From the NCBI GenBank assembly GCA_039621445.1, contig CP154956.1:51335204-51399203 (forward strand): DNA of 64,000 nucleotides, written 5' to 3'. The notes below the pieces were generated by a model. It worked only from the letters and a program-made list of their open reading frames with translations. It was not told the origin of the DNA and did no database searches. This document shows positions 51,828 through 62,600 of this stretch, piece after piece; within the stretch, counting starts at the first letter, position 1, and each line of letters opens with the position of its first letter. Source of the stretch: Euglena gracilis (lineage: Eukaryota; Euglenida; Euglenophyceae; Euglenales). The position numbers were made by a program, and so were the translations under genes.

Positions 51828-52877
51828 ATGGCGGCCACTACAGTCAAGATCATCATATCAGCCCTTGGGGGGGGAGGCCCAAGATTGACTACAACAGGCC
51901 CCCCCCCCCAGAAGGTAATCAGCCCTCACCCCCCAGCCATATATGTACCTCCCCACTGCAGGCACAGACCAGACCCCTTCTTTCAAAAACAGGGGGAAAG
52001 CCTGTCTTTGAGCAGCCTTATGGCAGGGCCGGAGGTAACCCCAGTGATGGGGCAGCAAGGGGAAAGGACCCCAGTGATGGGGCCTGTGGAGTCCCCAGAC
52101 ACATTACACCCAAGGGTACCCCCTTACAGGGCCCTGCAGGCCAGCATTCCGCACTGGATGAAGTCAGGAGTCAGCAGAGAGGTATTAAACCTGATAAGGG
52201 AAGGGGTTATGGCAGATCTTCCCCTCCCCCCTCAGATGTCCTTAAAAGTTCCTTTCAAAACCCTCCAAGAAATAATGACTGCCCAGAAAATTCTGAGAGA
52301 TTACGAATGTGCAGGGGCAACCAGGCAGATCCCCCCAGACGAAGCAAAACATTTTGTCCCTTATTTCATCATTTCCAAAAAAGAAGGGGAAACGACAAAG
52401 GAAAGACTAATTTCGGATTGTCGACAGTTAACTCTCCATTTCACCCCCCAGAAGTTCAGACTGGAACACATGGGAAGCATCTTCCCATATTTAAGGAAAG
52501 GTTGGTTCTGTGGAAAAATCGATCTGAAAGATGCTTATTTTCACCTAAAGCTGCACAGCAGCCTGGAAAAACATGTTTGCATGCAAGTGGGGGGGGGGGA
52601 CTTGGCAGTTTCAGGCTGCATGCTTTGGCATCAGCAGCCTGCCACAAAAATTCATGACTCTCATGAGAGTCTGGGAAGAAAACGGAGAAAGGAGGGAAAA
52701 GTGGTTTTCATCAACCTGGACGACAGTTTGCTGTTAGCCCCCAGCAAAAAGACAGCAGCCCAACATTTGGCAGAAGTAAAAAAGGACCTTTTACTGGCGG
52801 GTTTCAGAATAAACCTCCCCAAACCCTGTCTGGAACCCACACAGGAAAAAAGAATTTGGGCCAGTTGGTCAATTTGA
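51828..52877 (+). pseudogene. Element B reverse transcriptase (frameshifted)
   Basis: The ORF carries RLISDCRQLTLHFTPQKFRL and KIDLKDAYFHLKLH (motif A). A frame slip in the G run 52589-52598 then moves motif B (WQFQAACFGISSLPQKF) into another frame, and a compensating slip near 52685 returns to VVFINLDDSLLLAPS. Motif C reads NLDD rather than YLDD; both Asp residues remain. The frame ends near 52870, and a third frame (from 52856) continues with GQLVNLKKGQLEIPQEK. A polymerase could not be made without repairs in several places. Confidence 0.8.
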
Positions 52878-53560
52878 AAAAGGGCCAACTGGAAATTCCT
52901 CAGGAAAAATTAAAATACTTAAGAAATGAGCTAGGCAAGGTGCTCACAGCGCAAAAAATGAGCTGCAGAAAACTCAGCTCTATCGTGGGGCAAGTCAGAA
53001 GCAATTTAGTCTCCATGCGATTTCTCAGAATTCTGACAGATCAACTTTGCAAAATGGTGGATTTGCACACCAAGTGGGGTTGGCACCACACCCTTGACCA
53101 TTCCCGATGGGGTCAAAGATCGAATTGTGGAATTAAAAGCGTTTTTGCAGCCAGGTGTGGGCAGATCATTTCAAACCCAGGCCTCTTAGGAACTCCTTCA
53201 GACAGCAGCACCTGGCAATTGGGGGGGGGGTCTGGACAAAGATTCAGGCCAAACGGTGCAGGATTTTTAGAGGGACCTGCATGTCCTTCATATCAACCAA
53301 AAAGAATTGCAAGCTGCAGTGGAAACTGTAAAAGCACTACCCAAACCAATGCAAACAATTGTGCTTCATGCCCACAGCCAGGTGGCTGTGAGTTTTTTTT
53401 AAAAAAGTGGGGCAAAAAGCCCTACCTAACTTCTATCTTAAATGCCCTGCTTTATCTTTGCCAAGAAAAGCAAATCAATTTGTAAATGGTTTGGGTTCCC
53501 ACAAAGGAGCAATTGGCAGACTCCCTGACCAGGGAGAAAAAGGACCCAGGGGATTATACC
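52856..53560 (+). pseudogene. Element B RNase H region (frameshifted)
   Basis: QLVNLKKGQLEIPQEKL to FLRILTDQL matches the thumb and connection of element A. SDSSTWQLGGG (about 53200) is the first RNase H Asp context. WVPTKEQLADSLTR (from 53489) is the last. Frames change at about 53100, at the G run 53221-53230 and at the T/A run near 53395. Confidence 0.7.
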
Positions 53561-54153
53561 CTAAACCTAAACATCTTTCACCTAATTCTTCAATATTTCA
53601 GAAAGGACATAACCCCAGAGGTGGACATGTTTTGTACACCTAGCAACAAAAAATTCCCCAAGTTTGTTTATCGATACCCCCACCAAGGGGCTTTGCTGGT
53701 GGACGTCTTAAGGGCAGACTTGGGGGAACTCCCTCCAGTTTATGCAAACCCCCCCTGGAGCACATTCCTCAGTGAGTTCAGAGATTAATGGTACACCCAG
53801 ACCTGTATTGTCTGTTGATCGTACTCCACTGGGCTTCGACATCATGGTGGCGCCAATTAATGTAAATCAGGCAGCCAGGCAGCAACGTTTTGCTGGTACC
53901 CCCCCAGTGGGGTCTGCTGGGCCGCGGCCGGCTGAGGTCCCAACCACGGCAATATTTGGCTGTCAGAATTATGATTTGGTTGGGCTGTGGCCAGCCGCGG
54001 CCCAACCAAAAAAAAAATGGTAGGAGCCGCGGCCCCAACCAAACTGCAAATGGCTATCGCAAATAAAAAATTTTTGGAAATGCCCGCCCCCCCAAGGAGG
54101 AATTTGGCCTGCTTGATTGTGTCAGGCAAACATTAAAATCCCAGAAAGTTTGG

Positions 54154-54850
54154 ATGTCCAGTATCGACATTTACATAAAAAAATCTGGAAATGTCAGAAG
54201 ATATGCCTCAGCCTTCAGGACATTGGTGGGCCAATTGTTGCACAAAGGGGTTCCCCTGCAGGACTGCACAGTCCACAGGATGGTTGAGGCCATCCTTGGT
54301 CTTGATGTTCACAGCCTCAACACTGCACGACATGCATATGCAGCAGCTTTATTACTCCCAGGGTTTGGCTCATTGAGGTTTTCCCCTCTTTTGGCTCCAC
54401 TGAAAAGAAAATGGTATTCCAATTTCTGCAAGTATGCCCATTCTGGGACCCCGCTGATTTCCTAGGAAAAATCATCAGGAAATCAAACCCCCTCTCAGAC
54501 CTATCTGTAATGGAGCTCAGAAACAGACTCATCATCTGTTGGAGGCTTTTGGCCCTCCACAGGAGGGTTGATCTAGCCAAGACACAGCGAAAAATCAGTT
54601 TCGTGGAACAAAAAAAATTAATTTTATTGCAAAGGAAAGGGTGGCTATTCCCAAGATGCGAGGAAATTTTAAATTTGCCCACCCCCCACACAAGCCCCTG
54701 GCATTTATTGAAAAAGTACGTGGAAAGGACGGCCCACATGGTTGGGCACAAAAATAATTTGTTATGGCCTTTGGATGGTAAAAGACCTTTGACATCTGTT
54801 CGCGGGCCCCACACACTGTACGCCGCCGGTCGCCCCCGCGACCGGCGAGT
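54154..54850 (+). pseudogene. Element B tyrosine-recombinase-like region
   Basis: RRYASAFRTLVGQLLHKGVP, RHAYAAALLLPGFGSLRF and, after a frame change near 54460, LRNRLIICWRLLALHRRVDL parallel element A's recombinase pieces, including the Arg in HRRVDLA. No C-terminal catalytic motif is seen before the GC-rich stretch at 54800. Confidence 0.6.
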
Positions 54851-55914
54851 CCCGGTGGGCCGAGGGCCCGGGGGGGTCCTCGCCGTCGTGGATAACCACC
54901 GACAGCTGGGGGGGTGGGCGTTTCCGGGGTGGGGCCTGCGCTTTCTTGGGGAATTGGTGGGCTCAAGCCAACGCCCATTTTTTCACCCAGGTGGTTTCCC
55001 CAACCCCAGCCGGCGCGTAGGATCGTTTTTTCAATGTTTTCCCAAATTTTAGTGAAAAACGAAAAATCTGCCATTTTGCTTGAAATCTCACTTTTCTCCT
55101 CTCTCTTTCTCTCTCACTCTCACACTCTCTCTTGCACACCTTGAAGGTAAAACCAACCCAAAAACCAATCCACTGAAACTTGAAACTTTGAGAGTGAGAA
55201 AATGAAAGTAGCTGAATGTGAAGAGTTGAAAACGAATGTGAAAAGTAAATGTGTGAAAATGTGCAAACCTGTGGGCAAGGAGGTCAGGGGTAGGGGGTAT
55301 AGTGGAAGGCAGTGAAGGTGGCGGTGTTGTAGGGTCTTGACTCCTTCTTGACCTCAACAACCAAATTGACTTCGGTAACCAATGAGTAATTGCAATTCAA
55401 AGTCCACCAACAACTGCAATCCACACTTCCAAATTCAACCAAGAATGCCAATGCCAAATTCAATACAAATGTATCCCTTCTTTGCCAAATGATGGGGAAA
55501 ACCCCTCAAGTTCTGTGAAAAAAACAGAATTTGAAAGGTCTTTGAAATTTGACCGCTTCCAATTTAAGTCGCGGGTTTCTCTAACTGATTGGCTGTTACC
55601 CGCGACTTTGAAATTTGCGCTTTCTGGCAATTTTTGGCTGCCAGCGAAAGCCGGCGTCCGACACCCCCTCCCTTGCGACCTCAGTCGGACACCAAAAACT
55701 CGCCCCCCCCCTTCCTCAACAAAGAGGGGGGAACTCCTCCAATCGGCACTCCTTCACCCAAAGCCTATGTCTCACACATGCCTATGTCTCAACAAACGGG
55801 AAATAAAATTCAGGGACTATGGCTTTCAAGTGCCTTCAAACCTTTGGGAAAGACTCGGTTCACGAACCAATGAATATTTGGCTGCCCCCCCCCCGCTTTC
55901 TCAAGGGTGGTATG
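54851..55914. other. GC-rich then mixed spacer, no gene recognised
   Basis: 54800-54900 is a GC-rich hairpin (GGTCGCCCCCGCGACCGGCG). 55085-55140 is a CT-rich CTCTCTTTCTCTCTC stretch. 55140-55330 is AAGTGAAAATG-type purine-rich sequence. A plus-strand frame from 55482 is open but without known motifs and runs into the minisatellite. Confidence 0.45.
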
Positions 55915-56225
55915 AGGGTCTTCACCAAGATTTGCCCCCCCCCTTTCCAACGGGTCGGGGAATTTTTGGTTCAAATTCGTCAAGCTCCCGCCCTCCTCGG
56001 GCCGGGGGATTTTTTGTCAAAAAAACCAAGCGCCCCCCCCCCCCTCCTCGGGCCGGGTGGGTTTTTGCAAAAAAATCAAGCGCCCACCCCCCTCGTCGGG
56101 CCGGGGGGATTTTTGCCAAAAAAAATAAAGCGCCCCCCACCCCATTCGGGCCGGGGGGATTTTTGTCAACAAATCAAACGCCCCCCCCCCCTCCTCGGGC
56201 CGGGCGGATTTTTGTAGAACCGAAG
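55915..56225. repeat. GC-rich minisatellite, unit about 55 bp, 5-6 copies
   Basis: Units read CTCCTCGGGCCGGG(G/T)GG, then ATTTTTG, then CAAAAAAATCAAGCGCCCCC. Each period gives 52-57 bp. Frames show repeated Pro-rich/Gly-Phe peptides only because of the array. Confidence 0.9.
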
Positions 56226-56640
56226 GGGGGCTCATGATGTGCTCATAGACTCCCAACCACATCATCCACATATCCGAATGCTTTGAGAAGGAATCCTTAC
56301 AACACCACCGCGTGACGGCAATGTGGGGTAAGGTGTAAGGGCAGCGGGGTAAGGTAGAGGGAACGAAGGGAAGAGGGACAGCGGACGGCAAATATAGCCA
56401 ACGGGCAGCGAATATACTGTGGTGCCCCGGCCCCTTGCGGGGCCTTTTTCTACCTTTCTCCATTCTCCTTGCAAATCCTTGCATTTGTACATTCTCTCCT
56501 TTACACACTCATATGTGTGTGCCTGCACTCACACCCACACAGACGTGCAAATCCGGTTTTTGAATTTTAAAAACAGCACTTTGCCTTCCCATTAGGATCA
56601 CCGTAGTACCTTGGACAGGGCCTTATGGCTCACCTTAGAG
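56226..56640. other. No gene recognised
   Basis: Purine-rich/CA-rich sequence with a hairpin CCCCGGCCCCTTGCGGGGCC at 56425. Nothing coding. Confidence 0.45.
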
Positions 56641-56641
56641 C

Positions 56642-56872
56642 CTACGGCCCACCGTGAATTTTAAGTTCGGACATTATATCCATTTTCACTTTTTTCTCAC
56701 GGCAATACTTTACAAAATCCCCACTGAAAAGGTGAATAAAATTCCCTGCCGGTTCCCAGGTCTCCTCCCCGTCTTCATATCCGACCCACTTGGTCAAAAA
56801 TTCCCATTTTGCATCTTTTCCTTTCCGATGCCTTAGAATTTTTTCCACCTCCCACTCATCAGGTAATGCCAT
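56642..56872 (-). CDS. Chromodomain fragment (Ty3/chromovirus-type or host)
   Basis: From MALPDEWEVEKILRHRKGKD to the stop, 76 codons. It contains a near-complete chromodomain: EWEVEKILRHR, the beta strands WEFLTKWVGY, and EETWEPAGNF, then a helix FVKYCREKKV. The aromatic cage positions (the Val-Glu start, Trp and Tyr) are present. Such domains end the integrase of chromoviruses and bind methylated histone H3. Upstream in the same frame a stop lies 18 bases before the Met (after TNRKRR is read back), so it is cut from its polyprotein, or spliced. No integrase DDE core is seen nearby, and host origin is possible. Confidence 0.7.
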   Translation of the reverse strand: MALPDEWEVEKILRHRKGKDAKWEFLTKWVGYEDGEETWEPAGNFIHLFSGDFVKYCREKKVKMDIMSELKIHGGP

Positions 56873-56941
56873 TCTTCTTTTTCGGTTCGTTTATAATAAA
56901 AAAGAGGCACCCCCTTACCTTCAACTTGGGGTCACCGAATC

Positions 56942-57116
56942 TCCTTCAAAAAACTCCTATGAGCTTTTGTCTTCACCCCAGGTTTCATTTCAATTACATC
57001 ACTCCGTTCTCCTTCTTTGAGTGCCCACTCTTGGCCTGGACCCAGTGTCTCACTTTTGACCTTTCTGGCATTGAACTTTTCGAAACTTCCGGCACTGCAC
57101 AAGCAAAGACAGGACT
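56942..57116 (-). CDS. Small exon-like frame upstream of the chromodomain
   Basis: On the minus strand, after TGCTTGTGCAG (plus-strand 57108-57098), a frame runs KFNARKVKSETLGPGQEW and KPGVKTKAHRSFLKEIR, then a stop. A donor-like AAG|GTAAGG follows at about 56920. It is protein-like and basic, but I know no family. It may be part of the same transposon as the chromodomain, with a frame break, or an exon joined to it. Confidence 0.3.
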
Positions 57117-57420
57117 TCTTGGAGGTTCAATCAGTGACCCACGCAATCAGTGTAAGCATTTTGCTCCCTACAGAACAATTGGCATTCCTCAATGTCTTTG
57201 CAATCTTGAATTAGGAATTGCAGACTTGGCGAATCCTACACCCCCTTCCTTGAGAACATTCCTTGGAATGTCAATTGGCATTCAGTGTACGTCCAACCTT
57301 TCCTCGCTTTCGCCCTTTGGTGCGCAAAAAAGGTAAAAGTTGGAGTAACAGAAAAATAAAAAAGAATAATATAAAAGTTGTTTGCCCTTTTCCCCAATTA
57401 AGAGGCAGAGCACAAGACAA

Positions 57421-57830
57421 GGTCCGGGAGGCCAAAAAGCATCGTTTCGGGCGAAAAAATTTTTTTCGATTTTTTTCGACTTTTTTGACCCGGTTTTGAC
57501 CCAAAGTCAATGGGTCGGCGGCCCAAAACGGGGCGCCGGCGGGTCGAAAAACGCTCGTTTTCGGCTCGAAAACAGTTTTTCCGGGTCCGGGAGGCCAAAA
57601 AACATCGTTTTGGGCAAAAAAAATTTTTTCTATTTTTTTCGACTTTTTTGACCCGGTTTTGACCCAAAGTCAATGGGTCGGCGGCCCAAAACGGGGCCCC
57701 GGCGGGTCGAAAAACGCTCGTTTTCGGCTCGAAAACGGTTTTTCCGGGTCCGGGAGGCCAAAAAACATCGTTTCGGGCAAAAAAAAAATTTTCGATTTTT
57801 TTCGACTTTTTGGCCGAAAATGGCCAAGTC
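57421..57830. repeat. Tandem repeat, unit about 163 bp, 2.5 copies
   Basis: Units begin GGTCCGGGAGGCCAAAAA at 57421, 57583 and 57747. They run through TTTTTTCGACTTTTTTGACC, CAAAGTCAATGGGTCGGCGG and GGTCGAAAAACGCTCGTTTT. Copy-to-copy identity is high (about 95%). Confidence 0.93.
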
Positions 57831-57903
57831 GAACATGTGCGTTATACGCGGATTGAATCTGACCAAGAAGCTGTGATAGCTTCAATTGCTTGGAAACGTA
57901 GTT

Positions 57904-58560
57904 CTAGCGTTGGTCAAGAGTCATTGGACGACTCGCCAACTCCTCAAGATGGATATCCTTGATGGGGTTAGGCGTGAAATGCACGAGAACAGCGTCAAAC
58001 TGTTCGCGCATTTGCTTTTCACTGAGTTCATCCACTTCAGCGGCAAGTCCTAACCATTTGGCATACCAAAGGTCAACGGACTTCCACTTGCGATCGGGTG
58101 GGGCGCGTTGCCGCCACTTGGTATCCAGGGTAATCCTGGCGACCAAACTTGAACTGGTGGAAGCGTATTGCTCCACCAGGTCATCAAAGGAAACGCGGTA
58201 GCGAATCACGAGTTGTCGCGCGCGCTCCTTCTCATCCCTAGGGAGGCAATCGATGAATTCCATCTTGATCACCTCCGGGTTTGTGTACTGGGTTGGCCCT
58301 TTCAATGCCCAGTAATACTCCCCGTCCCGGAAAAACTGTCTCCATGTAGTTGGATCACCGTCTCATTGGGGTTTCACCTTATTCGCGATTGCGATGGTGC
58401 CCTTGAAGCCTTTCTGAAAAACCCGTTGACCCTCGGTGGTATTCCGTGGATTCGGGCACGGTTACGCTCGAGCACCAAGCGTATCCTTTCCGGATTCTTG
58501 TCGGAATCGCTAAATTTCTGGTGGAGAAGCCCTATGGCCTACGGACCAAACAAAGTGACA
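57904..58560 (-). pseudogene. Gag-like retrotransposon frame, broken
   Basis: The minus-strand frame at 58305-57904 (133 codons) continues upstream of its Met as WRQFFRDGEYYWAL, so the Met is not the true start. Before that, frames with KGTIAIANKV and SDSDKNPERIRLVLERNRAR are separated by a TGA (about 58365) and slips. The composition is helical and charged (EVIKMEFIDCLPRDEKERAR; DLWYAKWLGLAAEVDEL), like capsid parts of plant or algal Ty3-type gag, but I cannot name a family and no zinc knuckle follows. It may belong with the chromodomain 1 kb downstream. Confidence 0.45.
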
Positions 58561-59649
58561 AATGTCCTTTCAGGACTTCAAATGTGAAAAATGAGACTTG
58601 GTGATCAAGTCTTGCAAAGTCAAAATGAAAAAGCAAAGAATACCACCTGTGGAGAGGAGAACCAGAATTAGGCTTTGGTATTCCTAATTCAGGCCGTTGG
58701 CCATCTGTAGGAATACCACCTAGCATAGTACTGTGTATAGGGCTCAGAGCTATATCTGGCCGTAGGCTTATACCTACATACACAGTACCATGGCCTTACG
58801 GCTGCCTGGTACACATCCCCCTCCCAGGGCTATGCCCGATTTCCCTACTGGACCAGGCCAGTCGGAACGCCGGACACAGTCCTGGGGACGGGGACATGTC
58901 ACAGGGCCGTTTGCGGCTTTTGGTTCTCCTGTCACCAGGGGTGTGGGAAGGAAATTGCGAAATAACTCAAAAACGCGCAAAAGTGGTTAACCGCTTATGC
59001 GGTGCCTACTTATTGCGGCAAAGGGGTGGAAGTGGAAGAGCCCATTTGGAAATGGGGCTGGAAGGTTTGCATTCCAGAAAGTCCCATCCACCCAGTTTGG
59101 GGTGTGTCTATGACACGCAGGGAGGTCTCATTCCATAATCGGAAAAGATTGAAGGGTGGGGTGTGGAAGGAGGGGGCACCTGGCCAGTCATATCTGACCA
59201 GGGAGAAACACCTATTTACAAAACCAACTGCCGGCGACAGCGATATTTTGCCCAGGGGGGTAAAGGAGAGAGGAGTGGGGGGCTGGTCAAAAGACCTTAG
59301 CAGAAGTTTTGCTGTCTGGCAGTCTTATGTGGCCTTATAGCCGAAAAGTAACAAGTTGGGAGCTATTATTACGGTGTGCGCGCTGTACGCTGTGTGTCTT
59401 CTTACTGGCGGCATATACCGCTAGGAGAAGGCTTCACAGCGCTGCTCGGACACGATGTTGTCGATGGGGTATCCCCAGAGGCATATACCTCGATAGATGG
59501 GCAGTAGCCCAGAAGAGAGGGGGTAATATGTAAAGTAAAAATACATATTGGCAGATGTGCCTGGGATAGATACCGAATACAGGGCCTATAGGCCTGATGG
59601 AAAGGTCAGAACAGGGTCCATGGACCTGTGGCCTGTAAGCCTGGGGTAT
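58561..59649. other. Hairpin-rich spacer, no gene recognised
   Basis: No A, T, G or C homopolymers of the kind seen before 58 kb. Many short hairpins: ACTGTGTATAGGGCTCAG near 58730, GTAGGCTTATACCTAC at 58763-58778, GGCATATACCGC at 59408, GGCCTATAGGCC at 59583 and GGTCCATGGACC at 59616. A plus-strand frame at 59002-59340 is open without motifs. Confidence 0.55.
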
Positions 59650-62600
59650 CTATGGCACAGATGGCCATTTCCTGGGAGTCGGTGGTCTGATCTCCCGAAC
59701 GTAATCTCCTTCAGGAGATTCCACTATCTCCAGTATCGGAGGTTCGAAATTTACAAGTTGCCTTTCAGGCTCATCGACATCAAAGTCGGGATATTCCCAT
59801 TTTTGTGTATACCCATCGGGTAATCGTACTCCAAGCCTGTTGGCTTCGCGATGCAGAAAGTTCTGGAGGTTATCCCAGAAGAAAAGTGGCAACATTGCCG
59901 GCCAGATCCAAAAATTTAGGCGGGGGTGGTTGCATTGAACCTGTGGGGGTATCCCCGGATAAACGGCAGGATCTGCCTTGGTGTGCCAACCTGCGACTCG
60001 CGCTCGGATGGTGAATGGCCTTAAAACTTCTCTTACCCAATCGGTAAATTCCATTTTATAGGCCTCAGGGGGGTATTCAGGCAACAAAAAGGTAAAACTT
60101 GGTCGGTTTGGCAGGCTTTGTGCCGTAAAAAGTGGGTATATCACCCTGTCCCAATCGGAGTCTTGAAAAATGTATGGCACTTTGGCCTTGCCTGCTGACT
60201 CGACTGCGAGTCGGACAGCTGCGCTGTCAAGATGAAAATCTTTGGCGATTCCGCCTGTGCGGTAGCTGTGTACAGCTTTAAACTTCTTGAACTGGTAGAA
60301 GTTGATTTGGGACTTATAGTCCTGCTTGAATTTGACCAGATGGTCTTCATTTTCTGGTATGACTCTAGTCATACCGCCAGTGGCAGGTAGCCAAAAATCT
60401 GCCTGTAGGCAGTTGATGCAACGGACAGGTATGTCCTTGTCATAATCGTTTTCCGTCCAGCGGAAATTGTCCATATTGGACCATGTCAGTAGGCAATCGC
60501 CACAAACCAGTGCTGCGCAATTGCGCACATATGCATCATGGTGGAAGCTTATGCTATCCGGGTTGCGTGTGCAGATATGCACTGCGGGCATGTCGTTTCG
60601 TAGCCTATGGCATGCTGTACATAACCACAATAGTGGATCATTGTCCTGGAAATCCAGTACGAAATTTCCTCCAAAATATTGGGCTAATACCCTTGGAGAT
60701 TTCGCATTCCAAAAACGCCAAGTGTGGCTGGTCGTGAAAATACCGGGTTGATCCCGGTGGAACAAGGGCTTGATCCACTTGTTCAGCCAGGGGTCACTGC
60801 TATTGCGGATCATATTGATCCTAGCCTGGCGAGTGTTGAGGGGGTCTACTCTGGACAATACGTCCTCAGTCCAAAATGGCTCATCGGCCTCGTGAGGGAC
60901 ATTTGACCGAATCGGTCTGATTGTGGGTTTGCGCTTAGCGCCTTCAGAGGTTGCAGCCACATAGCTGGCCATGGGTATCGTAGGCCTATGGCCTGTGCCA
61001 GAGCCATCTCCACCAGACGGTGGTGGCTCATCATCTCGCCGCTGTTCAGCGGGCTTGCAGCCTTCGGCTGAAGGTTTAGCCTTGGGCTTCTTATGCCTGC
61101 CATATCGGCGTTCTTCCCGAGGGTCTGCCGGAGGCAGTGGTCTTTCCGCTGTTGGCGGTTTCGGGGCTGCCGGTTTGGCAGGAGGTGCCGATGCTGCCGG
61201 TTTGGCAGGAGGCGGTTGCATTTCCGCCGTTGGCGGTGCGGGTGCAGCTGGTTTAGCTGCTGGGGCATCCAACTCCATTGGAGTTGTAGCCGTAGGCTGT
61301 ACGGCTGTTGAGCTGCTTTCTGCAGCAGTAACCCTTTGGGTTTCGGGAGGGGATGTGGCTGGTGAGCCTCGAGGGGTCAGTACTGCTGATACTGCGGACA
61401 TCGCCGCGGTCAGACCCTGTAACACACCACCTAAAACACCTGTAGGTATTGTTGGTGATGCGACAGGTTCTGTCGGGGTTGGTGCCGTTGGCACTGCGGG
61501 TAAGGAGAGGGGTGGTACGGGAGGTACCGGTGGCCGTTCGGCCTCGGATGTAGGAGATTCCGTTTCTGAGCTGACATCTCCTTCAGGCGGAAGGGGTGTC
61601 CTGGAGCCCTTTGGGACTAATGGAAGGGCTGATGGCTGAGGTTCCTCAGCACATATGTCTTCCAGGCCTTCCATGCGGTCTTCACCGCCCTCACCATCAC
61701 TCTCCTCACTGTCCTCCACCGTTTCTGGGGAAGCGGCAGGGGCTGCTGGCTGTTCCGCTATAGCGGTGGGCACAGTTGTTGGTTGCGCAATCGCGCTGGT
61801 GGGGGGTGCCGCAGTAGCGGGCTGGGGTGAAGAGGTAGCGACAGAAGATTGACTCTCCTGAAATCCCATAGGGATAAATGGTTCCGCAGTAGCCGATAGG
61901 CTGGAACCTAGGTAACGCCGACCGCGCCCAAAGACGGGTGGGGGTGTCTCACCAGGAATACCCTGGGGAACAGGCGTTGCCGGTTGCGGCTGCGTTGTGG
62001 GTACTGATGCCGGTTGCGGCTGTGTTGAAGGTTCCGATGGCGGAACTTCCGAAGCCGGTTGCGGCTTTGGGACAGGTGCCTGTGGCACCTGTCTTTTCCG
62101 TAATCGGAAAAGATCCCATGGTTTCCTTTCGTCTTCAACCATTCTGTGGTTGAAGCGCAGGAGGGGTAGGGCCATGCCCAGCTCGTTCCGTCTGCCGCCT
62201 TGGAAAAACGGCTGGAATAGTGCTCTATCGAGCGTATCGCCGAATCGGCGTTTGACATAATCGTCTATGCTTTCCTTCTCGAAACGGGGCCTGATGGGGA
62301 CATAGTCCGGAGGAATTTCCCTATCGGGATTGAGATAATAATATATCTCCATAATCTGGCAGGTCCAAGCCCTGAACCAGAATTGCTGCAAATACAGCAG
62401 GAGTTGACGGTGGTTGCGTCGCCCATTCGAGCTTTGGTGAACATCCTTTGGATTTCTGCAAAGGTGCAGGAGCATGATGCGCTTTGGCGCTGCGTGCGGG
62501 ATATTGGCCTGTTGGCCTTCCTCGTCCTGGCCTTCGGCCTGTGGTTGAGTACTGCGTACTCCGAATCCCCAGAAGTCCACTGCAAACTTTTCGTGACAGT

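Larger units (their letters stand above)
51060..54850 (+). mobile_element. DIRS-like retroelement B (decayed), opposite direction
   Basis: Plus-strand pieces in DIRS order: gag-like region (51060-52150), reverse transcriptase (52150-52870), RNase H (52870-53560), connection region YANPPWSTFLSEF (53740-53770), recombinase (54150-54850). Many frameshifts, several at homopolymers. It diverges from element A: the protein pieces share clear motifs but perhaps 40% of residues by eye, so it is a different subfamily, not a recent duplicate. I found no clean inverted termini. Confidence 0.75.
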
